The notes: generated by a model not told the origin, from the sequence alone. A stretch of 7,186 nt of DNA from an uncultured Gemmatimonadota bacterium (GCA_946479015.1 CAMLEQ010000197.1:1-7186), one strand, 5' to 3'; shown: positions 1-5,960, counted from the first letter of the stretch. A program made the numbers and translations.

Positions 1-189
1 GAGGGCGCCCAGGTCCGCTTCGCGCAGGCCGCGGACAAGCTCCGCGCCCTCGCCGACTACTCCGGCGACCCCGAGGTGAAGTCGCTCCGCCGCGACCTCG
101 ATGCCGCGCGCTCCGCCAACCGCGAGGCCTGCCGCGCCGAGCAAGCGCTCGCCGAGAAACGCGGCGAGCCCGGCCCCAACTGCCAGTGA
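1..189 (+). CDS. C-terminal end of an unrecognised protein (5' end outside window)
   Basis: An open frame runs from base 1 without a start and ends at the TGA at 187-189, giving 62 visible residues. Nearly every third codon position is G or C (the exceptions are GAT, CAA and AAA), which is strong evidence that this frame is translated. The visible part is rich in Ala, Arg, Glu and Asp in a helix-like pattern (for example KLRALADYSGDPEVKSLRRD). It has two cysteines, at visible residues 44 and 61, the second just before the C-terminus (PNCQ). I recognise no family. An alpha-helical or coiled-coil tail is the most that can be said. The gene points the same way as the protease-like gene that starts 157 bases further on, but a hairpin lies between them, so co-transcription is uncertain. 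Confidence 0.8.
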   Translation, partial: EGAQVRFAQAADKLRALADYSGDPEVKSLRRDLDAARSANREACRAEQALAEKRGEPGPNCQ

Positions 190-202
190 GATGGGGGCCG
201 GT

Positions 203-228
203 GATACGGGATGACGATACGGAATGAG
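203..228. repeat. Two tandem copies of an imperfect 13-mer
   Basis: GATACGGGATGAC (203-215) is followed directly by GATACGGAATGAG (216-228); 11 of 13 bases match. It lies just downstream of the first gene's stop. It may be a relic of tandem duplication. No function is evident. Confidence 0.45.
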
Positions 229-246
229 AGAGTGACCCGTCGTTCG

Positions 247-281
247 GAGGGGAGGGAGCGGTTCGTTCTGGCCCTCCCCTC
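247..281 (+). terminator. Candidate terminator of the upstream gene
   Basis: GAGGGGAGGG (247-256) pairs perfectly with CCCTCCCCTC (272-281) around a 15-base loop. A pyrimidine-rich run with several T residues follows (about 282-304). It lies 58 bases after the stop of the first gene and before the next gene, where an intrinsic terminator is expected. The T tract is weak and interrupted by C, so Rho-independent action is plausible rather than shown. Confidence 0.4.
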
Positions 282-308
282 TCTCTGTCCCCATCTTCTT
301 CCCTGAAT

Positions 309-342
309 CCCCCTGACCCCTGACCCCCAACCCCCAGCCCCC
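309..342. repeat. C-rich heptad array abutting a start codon (minus-strand G-quadruplex motif)
   Basis: Five C-runs (309-313, 317-320, 324-328, 331-335, 338-342) are separated by 2-3 bases. From 314 the pattern is four consecutive 7-base units (TGACCCC, TGACCCC, CAACCCC, CAGCCCC), ending four bases before the ATG at 346. The complementary strand therefore carries five runs of 4-5 G with 2-3 base loops, which meets the standard G-quadruplex pattern. The array occupies the place where a Shine-Dalgarno would be, and no purine-rich ribosome binding site is visible there. Confidence 0.75.
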
Positions 343-345
343 ACG

Positions 346-2466
346 ATGAAGACGGCGCTCCGCGCAACCGCGCTCGCCCTTCTGATCGCGTGCGCTCCCG
401 CCGTGCTCACGGCGCAGTCGAGCAGCGCGTACTCGCTCGACGACATCATCGGGCTCCTGCGGAGCCACGTGCCGAGCCGGCGCATCCTCACGCTCGCCAA
501 GCAGAACTGCCTGTCGTTCTCGATGAGCGCCTCGGCCACCGCGCGGCTGAAGCGCGCCGGCGCGACGGCGACGCTGCTGAAGGGGCTCGAGGGGGTGTGC
601 AACCCCGATCACCCGAAGGAGAGCGCGGCGACGGACAGCGCGCGGTCCGGGAGCGCGAGCGCTGCCACGCCGCCGGCGGCGAGCGTGGCGCAGAGCGCGC
701 CCGCCCCGGCGCCCGCGCCCGTGGACTCGAACGTGAGCGTGAAGATCCGCGCCGCCATCGTCGGCGCCGACCTCTCCGTGCGCGCGCTGCCGCAGCTCGA
801 TCTCATCGTCATCGGTCCGCGCGGCGACACCACGCACACGTCCACCGATCTCGAGGGGGTGGCCGAGGGGACGTTCAAGGAAGGGGTGTACCGGATCGAG
901 AGCGTGAACCCCGTCGAGGTGGATGGGTCGCGCTACCGGTGGGGGCTGTACCAGCAGTTCACGAAGGACATGCGCCCCGTCGAGCTCACGCAGAAGAACG
1001 CGACCGTGGAGGCCGTGGCGCAGGCCGCCCCCGCGGAGGCGCCCGCGTCGTCCACCGCCGTGGCCACCATCGGCGTCACCGCCGGATCGGGCACCGGCGC
1101 TCCGGGCGCCGACTCCACGCACGCCGACTCCGCCCATGCGGCGGGGGACAGCGCCGGCACGGCGGCGAAGCCGGAGCTCACCGAGCCGCCGAAGCCCGTG
1201 CGGCACCCGAGCACCGAGAAGGAGCTGTTCGGCCAGTACCGCACCGGGCTCTTCACCGTGTACGGGATGCGGCGCGGGAGCGCGTGGCTCGCCGACTCGA
1301 GTGGGCTCGTGGTCACCAACGCCCACCTGCTCAAGGGAGCGCTCGAGGTGCGCGTGCAGATCGACAGCGCCACCAAGGTGTACGCGCACCCGCTCGTGGT
1401 GGACGACGCGAAGGACATCGCCGTGCTGGCGATCCCCATGTCGCGGTGCCAGGGGTGCGCGGTGCTCCCGCTGTTCGACAGCAGCAAGACCGTCGCTCCC
1501 ACGGCGGGGGATCGCGTGCTGGCGCTCGGCTCCCCGCTCAACCGGCTCGCCGTGTTCTCCACCGGGATCGTGAGCAACGCCGACGACCAGGGGGTGGTGA
1601 GCGACGTGAGCGTGGGGCGGCTCAACACCGGCGGCCCGCTGCTGAACATGGACGGGTACGTGATCGGGCTCAACACCAACCGCGAGACCGATCTCTCCGA
1701 TGAGGCGGACGCGCGGATCGCGACGTCGATCCCGGTGTCCGCGCTCGCGGGCGCGCTCGCGGCGGCGCGCGACTCCCTCCCGTCGCTCGCGACGAAGCCG
1801 GTGAGCGACACGCTCCTCCCCGTGGTGCCGCGCGATCCCTTCCCCCGGGCGCCGATCGACGCCGTGAGCGCGCTCCTGCAGGTGGAGCTGCGCCCCTATC
1901 GGGCGGGCGCGGGGCCGTTCCGGATGCTGATCATGACGCCGCAGATCATGGCCTGGCGCCAGAAGCAGGCGGACCGGGCGCTCGCGGCGCGGAAGCAGCG
2001 CGACCCGCGCAAGGCGGCGCAGTGGAAGCACATCGACCCCGTGGAGGGGTGGCGCGACTGGGACGACTACCTGAGCGAGCGGCGCGCGGTGGTGATCGTG
2101 AACGTGGTCCCGGAGCAGACCGAGTTCCCGTACTACGACGCCGACAAGCTGCCGTCGATCGGCGACGGGAACTTCAAGGACATGAAGATCTACCGCGACG
2201 GCGTGGAGATCACGCCGGTGGAGAAGGTGAAGGTGCCGGCGGTGCTGAACGCGGAGGAGATGCGCGCCGCGGGGAAGGTGGTGCCGATGCAGGGGCTCTA
2301 CGTGTACCGCATCGTGGACTTCGCCCCGCGCGCGGTGGGGACGGTGGCCAACTACACGGTGACGATCACCGACGCGGCCACGAACCACCAGGTGACGCTC
2401 CCGCTCGCCCCGGCGACGATCGAGCAGCTGTGGAAGGATTTCACGGCGTATCGATTCTCGAGGTAG
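346..2466 (+). CDS. Exported modular protein with a trypsin/HtrA-like domain (catalytic Ser replaced by Thr)
   Basis: 706 aa, probably acting outside the cytoplasmic membrane. Residues 1-23 look like a signal peptide (MKTALRA, then a hydrophobic core; likely cut at LTA/QS). LIAC at 13-16 also resembles a lipobox, so a lipoprotein is possible. Residues 29-85 form a helical module of the type 'LDDIIGLLRS...RLKRAGA..LLKGL', similar to short N-terminal modules seen in other bacterial envelope proteins. An Ala/Pro linker follows (about 86-126), then a beta-rich module (about 129-224) reminiscent of carboxypeptidase-regulatory or PEGA-like domains, and a second low-complexity linker (about 225-290). 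Residues 295-475 match the S1C trypsin fold: GSAWLADSSGLVVTNAH with His327, DIAVL with Asp357 (His-Asp spacing of 30 as in DegP), and RLNTGGPLLNMDGYVIGLNT, where HtrA proteins have GNSGGPL. The nucleophile position is Thr428. No PDZ domain is seen. The tail (about 500-706) is unrecognised. The start is chosen for the signal peptide; no Shine-Dalgarno is visible. The fold is a confident call; proteolytic activity is doubtful. Confidence 0.88.
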   Translation: MKTALRATALALLIACAPAVLTAQSSSAYSLDDIIGLLRSHVPSRRILTLAKQNCLSFSMSASATARLKRAGATATLLKGLEGVCNPDHPKESAATDSARSGSASAATPPAASVAQSAPAPAPAPVDSNVSVKIRAAIVGADLSVRALPQLDLIVIGPRGDTTHTSTDLEGVAEGTFKEGVYRIESVNPVEVDGSRYRWGLYQQFTKDMRPVELTQKNATVEAVAQAAPAEAPASSTAVATIGVTAGSGTGAPGADSTHADSAHAAGDSAGTAAKPELTEPPKPVRHPSTEKELFGQYRTGLFTVYGMRRGSAWLADSSGLVVTNAHLLKGALEVRVQIDSATKVYAHPLVVDDAKDIAVLAIPMSRCQGCAVLPLFDSSKTVAPTAGDRVLALGSPLNRLAVFSTGIVSNADDQGVVSDVSVGRLNTGGPLLNMDGYVIGLNTNRETDLSDEADARIATSIPVSALAGALAAARDSLPSLATKPVSDTLLPVVPRDPFPRAPIDAVSALLQVELRPYRAGAGPFRMLIMTPQIMAWRQKQADRALAARKQRDPRKAAQWKHIDPVEGWRDWDDYLSERRAVVIVNVVPEQTEFPYYDADKLPSIGDGNFKDMKIYRDGVEITPVEKVKVPAVLNAEEMRAAGKVVPMQGLYVYRIVDFAPRAVGTVANYTVTITDAATNHQVTLPLAPATIEQLWKDFTAYRFSR

Positions 2467-2470
2467 AGCC

Positions 2471-2503
2471 GGGGGCGCGGGACGCGGGGCGCGGGGCGCG
2501 GGT
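2471..2503 (+). repeat. G-rich heptads just after the stop codon (plus-strand G-quadruplex motif)
   Basis: Four tandem units of CGCGGGN cover 2476-2503, preceded by GGGGG at 2471-2475. G-runs at 2471-2475, 2479-2481, 2486-2489, 2493-2496 and 2500-2502 have 3-4 base loops, which fits the standard G-quadruplex pattern on the coding strand and so in the 3' untranslated RNA. The 13 bases at 2484-2496 recur inverted at 2577-2589. Confidence 0.65.
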
Positions 2504-2516
2504 GAGATGAGGATGG

Positions 2517-2552
2517 GCGACGGGGGACCGGCGAGTGCCGGTCCCCCGTCGC
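2517..2552 (+). terminator. Strong hairpin downstream of the protease-like gene
   Basis: GCGACGGGGGACCGGC (2517-2532) pairs perfectly with its complement at 2537-2552 around a GAGT tetraloop, a 16-bp stem. It begins 50 bases after the stop at 2466. There is no T tract on either side, so it may act as a Rho-assisted terminator or an mRNA 3'-end stabiliser. Being a perfect inverted repeat, it would also form in transcripts arriving from the opposite side. Confidence 0.65.
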
Positions 2553-2576
2553 ATTCCATGTCTTCCGCGTGCCGCA

Positions 2577-2595
2577 CCCCGCGCCCCGCATCCCC
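2577..2595 (-). repeat. Inverted copy of the G-rich heptads, serving the minus-strand gene
   Basis: Read on the minus strand, three GGGG runs (2595-2592, 2587-2584, 2580-2577) are spaced 3-4 bases apart. Bases 2577-2589 are the exact reverse complement of 2484-2496, a 13-base inverted repeat enclosing the 16-bp hairpin at 2517-2552. It lies past the minus-strand hairpin in the 3' direction of the KGG gene, mirroring the arrangement on the other side. Confidence 0.5.
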
Positions 2596-2598
2596 GAT

Positions 2599-2635
2599 GC
2601 GCGAGAGGGCGGTCCCACGGGCCGCCCTCTCGCGC
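2599..2635 (-). terminator. Hairpin terminator candidate of the KGG gene
   Basis: GCGCGAGAGGGCGG (2599-2612) pairs perfectly with 2622-2635 around a 9-base loop in which two more pairs are possible. Read on the minus strand it starts 19 bases after the stop codon of the KGG gene (stop 2657-2655). No U tract follows. Placement and stem strength support a terminator or 3'-end-protecting structure. Confidence 0.6.
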
Positions 2636-2654
2636 GTCCGGAGGGAGAGCGGCG

Positions 2655-2951
2655 TCAGTCGTCGCCCATCGCGCGCTCGGAGGCGCTCTGCGACGAGGAA
2701 CTCCCCCCACGGCGGGCGGCGCCTCGGGCCTCACCACCCTTGCGCCCGATGGCGGACATGTGCTCGCGGTCGCGGCTCACCGCCTGCCCCCCTTTCCGGC
2801 CGGCCTCCCGTGCCTCCTCCGGAGAGAACTCGTGCGCCGTGCCCTGCGCGTGGGCGGCGCGCCCGCCCTTGCTGGCGATCTCGCGCTGCTTCGAGGAGTC
2901 CATGGCGGCAAACCCACGGTTGCTCCTGCCCTGAGAATTGGTGCTGGCCAT
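2655..2951 (-). CDS. KGG-repeat general stress protein (con-10/GsiB/YciG type)
   Basis: 98 aa, small, hydrophilic and probably cytoplasmic. The first repeat begins RGFAAMDSSKQREIASKGG, and three KGG motifs sit at residues 28-30, 53-55 and 71-73. The units EEAREAGRKGGQA and HMSAIGRKGGEA are the typical repeat of the KGG stress-protein family (Pfam KGG; GsiB of Bacillus, con-10 of Neurospora, YciG of E. coli). Members are induced by starvation, desiccation, salt or heat and are thought to be disordered hydrophilin-like protectants; no enzymatic role is known. A Ser-rich tail (84-91) follows the repeats. The start is well supported: AGGAG (2964-2960 on the minus strand) stands 8 bases before the ATG. 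A candidate ECF promoter lies further upstream and a hairpin follows the stop. The neighbouring polysaccharide genes share its strand, but the gap of 486 bases suggests independent transcription. Confidence 0.9.
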   Translation of the reverse strand: MASTNSQGRSNRGFAAMDSSKQREIASKGGRAAHAQGTAHEFSPEEAREAGRKGGQAVSRDREHMSAIGRKGGEARGAARRGGSSSSQSASERAMGDD

Positions 2952-2999
2952 CGTCGGTACTCCTGCGTGTGGGGTTGTCCCGGGTCGACGAGCCGCGAG

Positions 3000-3026
3000 T
3001 CACGGAGGCATATCGAGAACGGTTCC
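3000..3026 (-). promoter_or_regulatory. Candidate ECF-sigma-type promoter of the KGG gene
   Basis: On the minus strand GGAAC (3026-3022) is followed after exactly 17 bases by CGTGA (3004-3000). GGAAC at -35 with a CGT-containing -10 at 16-17 bases is the general layout of ECF sigma factor promoters, including general-stress ones. The -10 would lie about 48 bases before the KGG start codon, leaving a leader of roughly 40 bases with the AGGAG site. GAACGGTTC at 3017-3025 also has matching GAAC/GTTC arms and could instead be a protein-binding site. This is a pattern match only. Confidence 0.35.
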
Positions 3027-3091
3027 GCGCTCCGCGCTACCGAGCCTCGCCGGCCGGACGTGGACACGGTGCAATGCGCGGGCCAAGATAA

Positions 3092-3128
3092 TGTATGGGA
3101 CCCAATGCATTCGCGGTTCGCCCATACA
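3092..3128. repeat. 8-bp inverted repeat TGTATGGG / CCCATACA
   Basis: TGTATGGG (3092-3099) and its exact reverse complement CCCATACA (3121-3128) are separated by 21 bases that include the palindrome ATGCAT. The half-sites are 29 bases apart from start to start, close to three helical turns. The spacing suits a dimeric regulator or a looped structure better than a terminator. It lies about 140 bases upstream of the KGG start. Confidence 0.4.
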
Positions 3129-3437
3129 GTTTTCTTCACCGGCGCATCCTTCGCGCTCTCCCGCAAACAGCGCGCCGCCGCGCGCGCTTACCCGATGAGC
3201 GCACGCGCGGGAAGATCGATCACGCGTCGCCGTCGGGAGTTCCCCGTCCTCGCTTCCGCTGCTTCATTGTGCACGCGCCGAGCGCCGTTGGCCAGCCCAC
3301 AGCCCAACCGCGCTCGCGAGACATCCGTGTACGATCGCCGCCGCTCGCGATCGCGCCGCCATCGCGCAGCATCGAGGAACGTGAAAGGGAGCAACCCGGG
3401 ACCGCGGCCGCGGGCGTCCACCCTCCGTCCTCCGCCC

Positions 3438-5960
3438 CTACTCCCTCCCGTGCACGTACGCGTAGTAGGAGGCGTACCCGTACGAATCGTACAGCGGCAC
3501 CCGCGCGTTCGGATCGTTCAGCACCGCGCCCAGGATCCGGGCGTCCACGTCCTGGAGCTGCTGCACCGCCAACTGCGCCGCGCGGCGGTGGGTCTTCCCC
3601 GCGTGCACCACCAGTAGCACGCCGTCCGCCATCGACGCCAGGATCGATGTGTCGGCCACCGGGAGCACCGGCGGCGTGTCCAGCACCACCACGTCGAACG
3701 ATTCCTCCAGCCGCGCGAGCACAGTCCGCATCCTCGTGCTCCCGATCACCTCCGCCGGATCGTCGGGGACCGCCCCCGCCGTGATCAGCGACAGCCCCTC
3801 GATCGGCGTTCGCCGCCCCGTCCCCGCCACCGCCCCCTCCCCCTCCAGCAGCTCCGTCAGCCCCGGCGCCTCGGATACGTGGAAGATCGCGTGCTGCGAG
3901 GGGCGGCGCAGATCGCAATCCACGAGCAGCACCCGCATCCCGTGCTGCGCGAACGTCGCCGCGAGGTTCGCCGCCACCGTGGACTTCCCCTCCTGCGCGA
4001 AGGGGCTCGTGACCAGGATGGTCCGGAGGGAGCTGATCGCCTGCGAGAAGAGGAGCTTCGTGCGCAGTGTGCGGTACGCCTCCGCGCTCACCGAGCGCGC
4101 GTCGTGCACGGTGACGAGCGACCGCGACACGGGCTCGGCGGAGCGATCCCCCCCGTTCCCCGAAGCGGCCGCGCCCCGCCCGCCCCCGCCTCCACCGCCC
4201 CCCCGCGCCCCGGGGAGCCGGGCCCTGCCGCGGCCGCGCGCCAGCCGCCCGCGGCGCGCATCGAACTTGGGGATCACCGCGAGCCCGGGAAGCTGCAGCA
4301 CGCTCTCGAGGTCCTCGCGTCCACGGATCGCCGTGTTGAGGTGCTCGGCCACCAGCGCCACGCCGGTCCCGAGAAAGAGCCCGAGCAGCACCCCGTACAG
4401 CAGCTTCCTCCCGAAGGGGACCCCCATCGGGATGCGCGGCAGCGCGGCCAGATCCACGATCCCCACCTGCCCCACCGCGGCCGCCTCCGCGAGCCGCGCC
4501 CGCTGGAGCTCCTCGCGGAGCTGGTCGCTGCTCTTCCGGTACGCCTCCTCGCGCTCCACGAGCTGCGCCTCCTCGGCGTCCGACGTCGGGAGCTGCTCCA
4601 GCTCCGCCGAGCTCCGCGCCTGCTCGCGGGCGAGCGCCGTCCGGCGCTCGTCGAGGGTGGCCACGATCCCCTCCACCGTGCGCTCCAGGCGGACGCGCGC
4701 CGTGGCGATCAGCGCGTCCACCCGCTGCACGTCGGGGTTCGTGGGCGCGCTCGCCCACCGCCCGGTGGTCAGCGAATCGCGCGTGCTCTGGAGCCGCTGC
4801 AGCGTCACGTACTGGTCCATCACGATCGTGCTCGCGCTCGCTCCCTGCGCCGACAGGAGGGCCCCGAGCTGCTGCACGCCGTCGCGCGCCGCCGCGCCAC
4901 CCTGCGCCGACGACTGGAGCTGGCGCAGCACGGACGCGTACATGCGCCGCTGCGCGTCCAGGTCGTCCTGCCGCGCCTGGAGCCCCGACAGGTCCGAGCG
5001 CTGCGCGGTGAACTTCTCTCTCGCGCTGAAGCTGCGCTGCCGGCCGCGGAAGTCGCTCAGCGCGAGGCGCGCCGCGCCGAGCACCGAGTCGTTCTGCCGC
5101 AGCTGCTCCTCCACGAACTGCCGCCGCAGCCGCGCCTCCCGCGACGCGTCCTCCACGCTCGCCGCCTGGAACACCCGGAGCAGCGTGTTCACCACGCGCT
5201 GCGCCCGCGCCGGGTCGACGCTCGCGTAGCTCACGTCCACGATGTTCGTGTTCTCGCGCGCCTTCGTCTTGATGCTCGCCGCGAGCCGGGCCGACGCGTC
5301 CTCCCGGCGCAGCACGGTGAGCGTCCCCTTGCGCCCCTTCGGGCGCGACGCCACCGCGAAGCGCACCCCGTCCAGCTCGATCGGCGAACCGTACGGGGCG
5401 GTCACGCGCTCGCCGTGCGCTCCCACCACCGTCACCGACCGCTCGCCGAACGCGAGCGCCATCGGCGGCAGCCCCGCGCTGTCGACCACCGGCTCCACGA
5501 TCGTGAACCCCACCAACGACCGCCAGCCGAATCCCTGCGTGCGCAGGCGCAGCGTGGGCATGCTGTCGATCACGTTGCCCACCACGTTGCGGCTGGTGAG
5601 CACGGCCACCTCCGACAACACCGGGTCGGTGGATGGGGAGGATGGTGCCGACTGGTCCTGGTCCCCGAGCCGGCCGGTCAGCTCGCGCCGTTCGTCGGTG
5701 AGCTGGACCACGGCGGTCGCCTGGTACACCGGCGCCGCGATCTTCGCGTAGGCCCACGCGCCGGCCACCGCCGCCGCCGTCACGCCGAGCACCAGCCACA
5801 CGCGCCGGCGCAACATCGCCAGGACCTGCCGCAGGTCGAGCGGCGCGAGCGACGGCTCGGGCTCGTCCGCCTCCGCGCGCCAGCGGCGCTCATCCCGTCC
5901 CCCCGCGCGTGGCGCGGGAGGGGTCCGACGATCGTGGATCGGCGAGAGATATTGCGACAT
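3438..5960 (-). CDS. wzc: Wzc-type polysaccharide co-polymerase and BY-family tyrosine autokinase
   Basis: 840 aa inner-membrane protein that sets chain length and drives export of a surface polysaccharide, cycling through tyrosine autophosphorylation. The Wzz-type N-terminus (from about 40) leads into TM1 (about 54-76), a long periplasmic region with coiled-coil stretches (about 250-490), a GNVR-like segment (GQVGIVD, 498-503), a Pro-containing stretch (508-515) and TM2 (about 519-538). The kinase domain carries EAYRTLR (627-633, the EX2RX2R oligomerisation motif), Walker A SPFAQEGKST with Lys659, Walker A' LLVDCDLRRP with Asp681 and Asp683, and Walker B VVVLDTPP with Asp761. Six tyrosines near the C-terminus (824, 827, 829, 832, 833, 835) form the usual phosphorylation cluster. 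Kinase and membrane parts are fused, as in Proteobacteria. A Gly/Arg-rich linker (569-604, eight Gly in a row at 587-594) is unusual. Start: the ATG has AGGG (5970-5967) upstream, and the next Met is residue 49. The dehydratase gene lies 92 bases upstream. Confidence 0.93.
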   Translation of the reverse strand: MSQYLSPIHDRRTPPAPRAGGRDERRWRAEADEPEPSLAPLDLRQVLAMLRRRVWLVLGVTAAAVAGAWAYAKIAAPVYQATAVVQLTDERRELTGRLGDQDQSAPSSPSTDPVLSEVAVLTSRNVVGNVIDSMPTLRLRTQGFGWRSLVGFTIVEPVVDSAGLPPMALAFGERSVTVVGAHGERVTAPYGSPIELDGVRFAVASRPKGRKGTLTVLRREDASARLAASIKTKARENTNIVDVSYASVDPARAQRVVNTLLRVFQAASVEDASREARLRRQFVEEQLRQNDSVLGAARLALSDFRGRQRSFSAREKFTAQRSDLSGLQARQDDLDAQRRMYASVLRQLQSSAQGGAAARDGVQQLGALLSAQGASASTIVMDQYVTLQRLQSTRDSLTTGRWASAPTNPDVQRVDALIATARVRLERTVEGIVATLDERRTALAREQARSSAELEQLPTSDAEEAQLVEREEAYRKSSDQLREELQRARLAEAAAVGQVGIVDLAALPRIPMGVPFGRKLLYGVLLGLFLGTGVALVAEHLNTAIRGREDLESVLQLPGLAVIPKFDARRGRLARGRGRARLPGARGGGGGGGGRGAAASGNGGDRSAEPVSRSLVTVHDARSVSAEAYRTLRTKLLFSQAISSLRTILVTSPFAQEGKSTVAANLAATFAQHGMRVLLVDCDLRRPSQHAIFHVSEAPGLTELLEGEGAVAGTGRRTPIEGLSLITAGAVPDDPAEVIGSTRMRTVLARLEESFDVVVLDTPPVLPVADTSILASMADGVLLVVHAGKTHRRAAQLAVQQLQDVDARILGAVLNDPNARVPLYDSYGYASYYAYVHGRE
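5899..5923. repeat. Imperfect hairpin inside the 5' end of wzc, related to the upstream palindrome
   Basis: CCCCCCGCGC (5899-5908) pairs with 5912-5923 with one bulged base (5919) and a GTG loop. GGCGCGGGAGGG at 5911-5922 is identical to 6029-6040, the right arm of the palindrome in the adjacent spacer. It lies within codons for the Pro/Arg/Gly-rich segment at residues 13-21 of the Wzc-like protein. Confidence 0.4.

Larger units (their letters stand above)
2952..3437. other. Intergenic region, about 490 bases without a supported gene
   Basis: This gap separates the stop of the Wzc-like gene from the start of the KGG gene; both are on the minus strand. It holds the KGG ribosome binding site, a candidate promoter (3000-3026) and an 8-bp inverted repeat (3092-3128). 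It also contains a 12-bp palindrome CCGCGGCCGCGG (3402-3413), 25 bases past the wzc stop, which is too short and lacks a T tract to call a terminator. The stretch around 3086-3135 is locally more AT-rich than its surroundings, as control regions often are. Open frames here lack third-position GC bias and recognisable motifs. A small RNA cannot be excluded but nothing supports one. Confidence 0.6.

Noticed and set aside
355..393. Lipobox (LIAC, Cys16) making the protease-like protein a lipoprotein
   Set aside because: The stretch before the Cys is short and the residues after it stay hydrophobic up to LTA/QS, which fits ordinary signal-peptidase cleavage better; kept only as an alternative.
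390..1703. 437-codon plus-strand frame overlapping the protease-like gene
   Set aside because: Arg/Ala/His-rich shadow with no motifs; the other frame explains the region.
933..1811. 292-codon antisense frame within the protease-like gene
   Set aside because: Ser/Ala-rich with no signal or family motif; the plus-strand frame encodes the recognisable trypsin fold.
3087..3092. GATAAT as a plus-strand -10 promoter box
   Set aside because: The best -35 candidate (TGGACA) is 20 bases away, too far, and no plus-strand gene follows.
3180..3206. Hairpin of about 9 bp in the gene-free stretch
   Set aside because: It needs a G-U pair, has no T tract, and GC-only stems this short arise often by chance here.
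3188..3421. 77-codon minus-strand frame between wzc and the KGG gene
   Set aside because: Arg-rich, no family resemblance and no convincing ribosome binding site. A real small protein cannot be excluded, but nothing supports it.
2507..3617. Several plus-strand frames of 86-360 codons across the KGG gene and the intergenic region
   Set aside because: They run through two hairpins, oppose the KGG gene, and show no third-position bias or recognisable domain.
3220..5799. 859-codon open frame on the minus strand overlapping wzc in another frame
   Set aside because: It is a frame shadow made mostly of Gly/Ala/Arg, while the overlapping frame has every Wzc motif.
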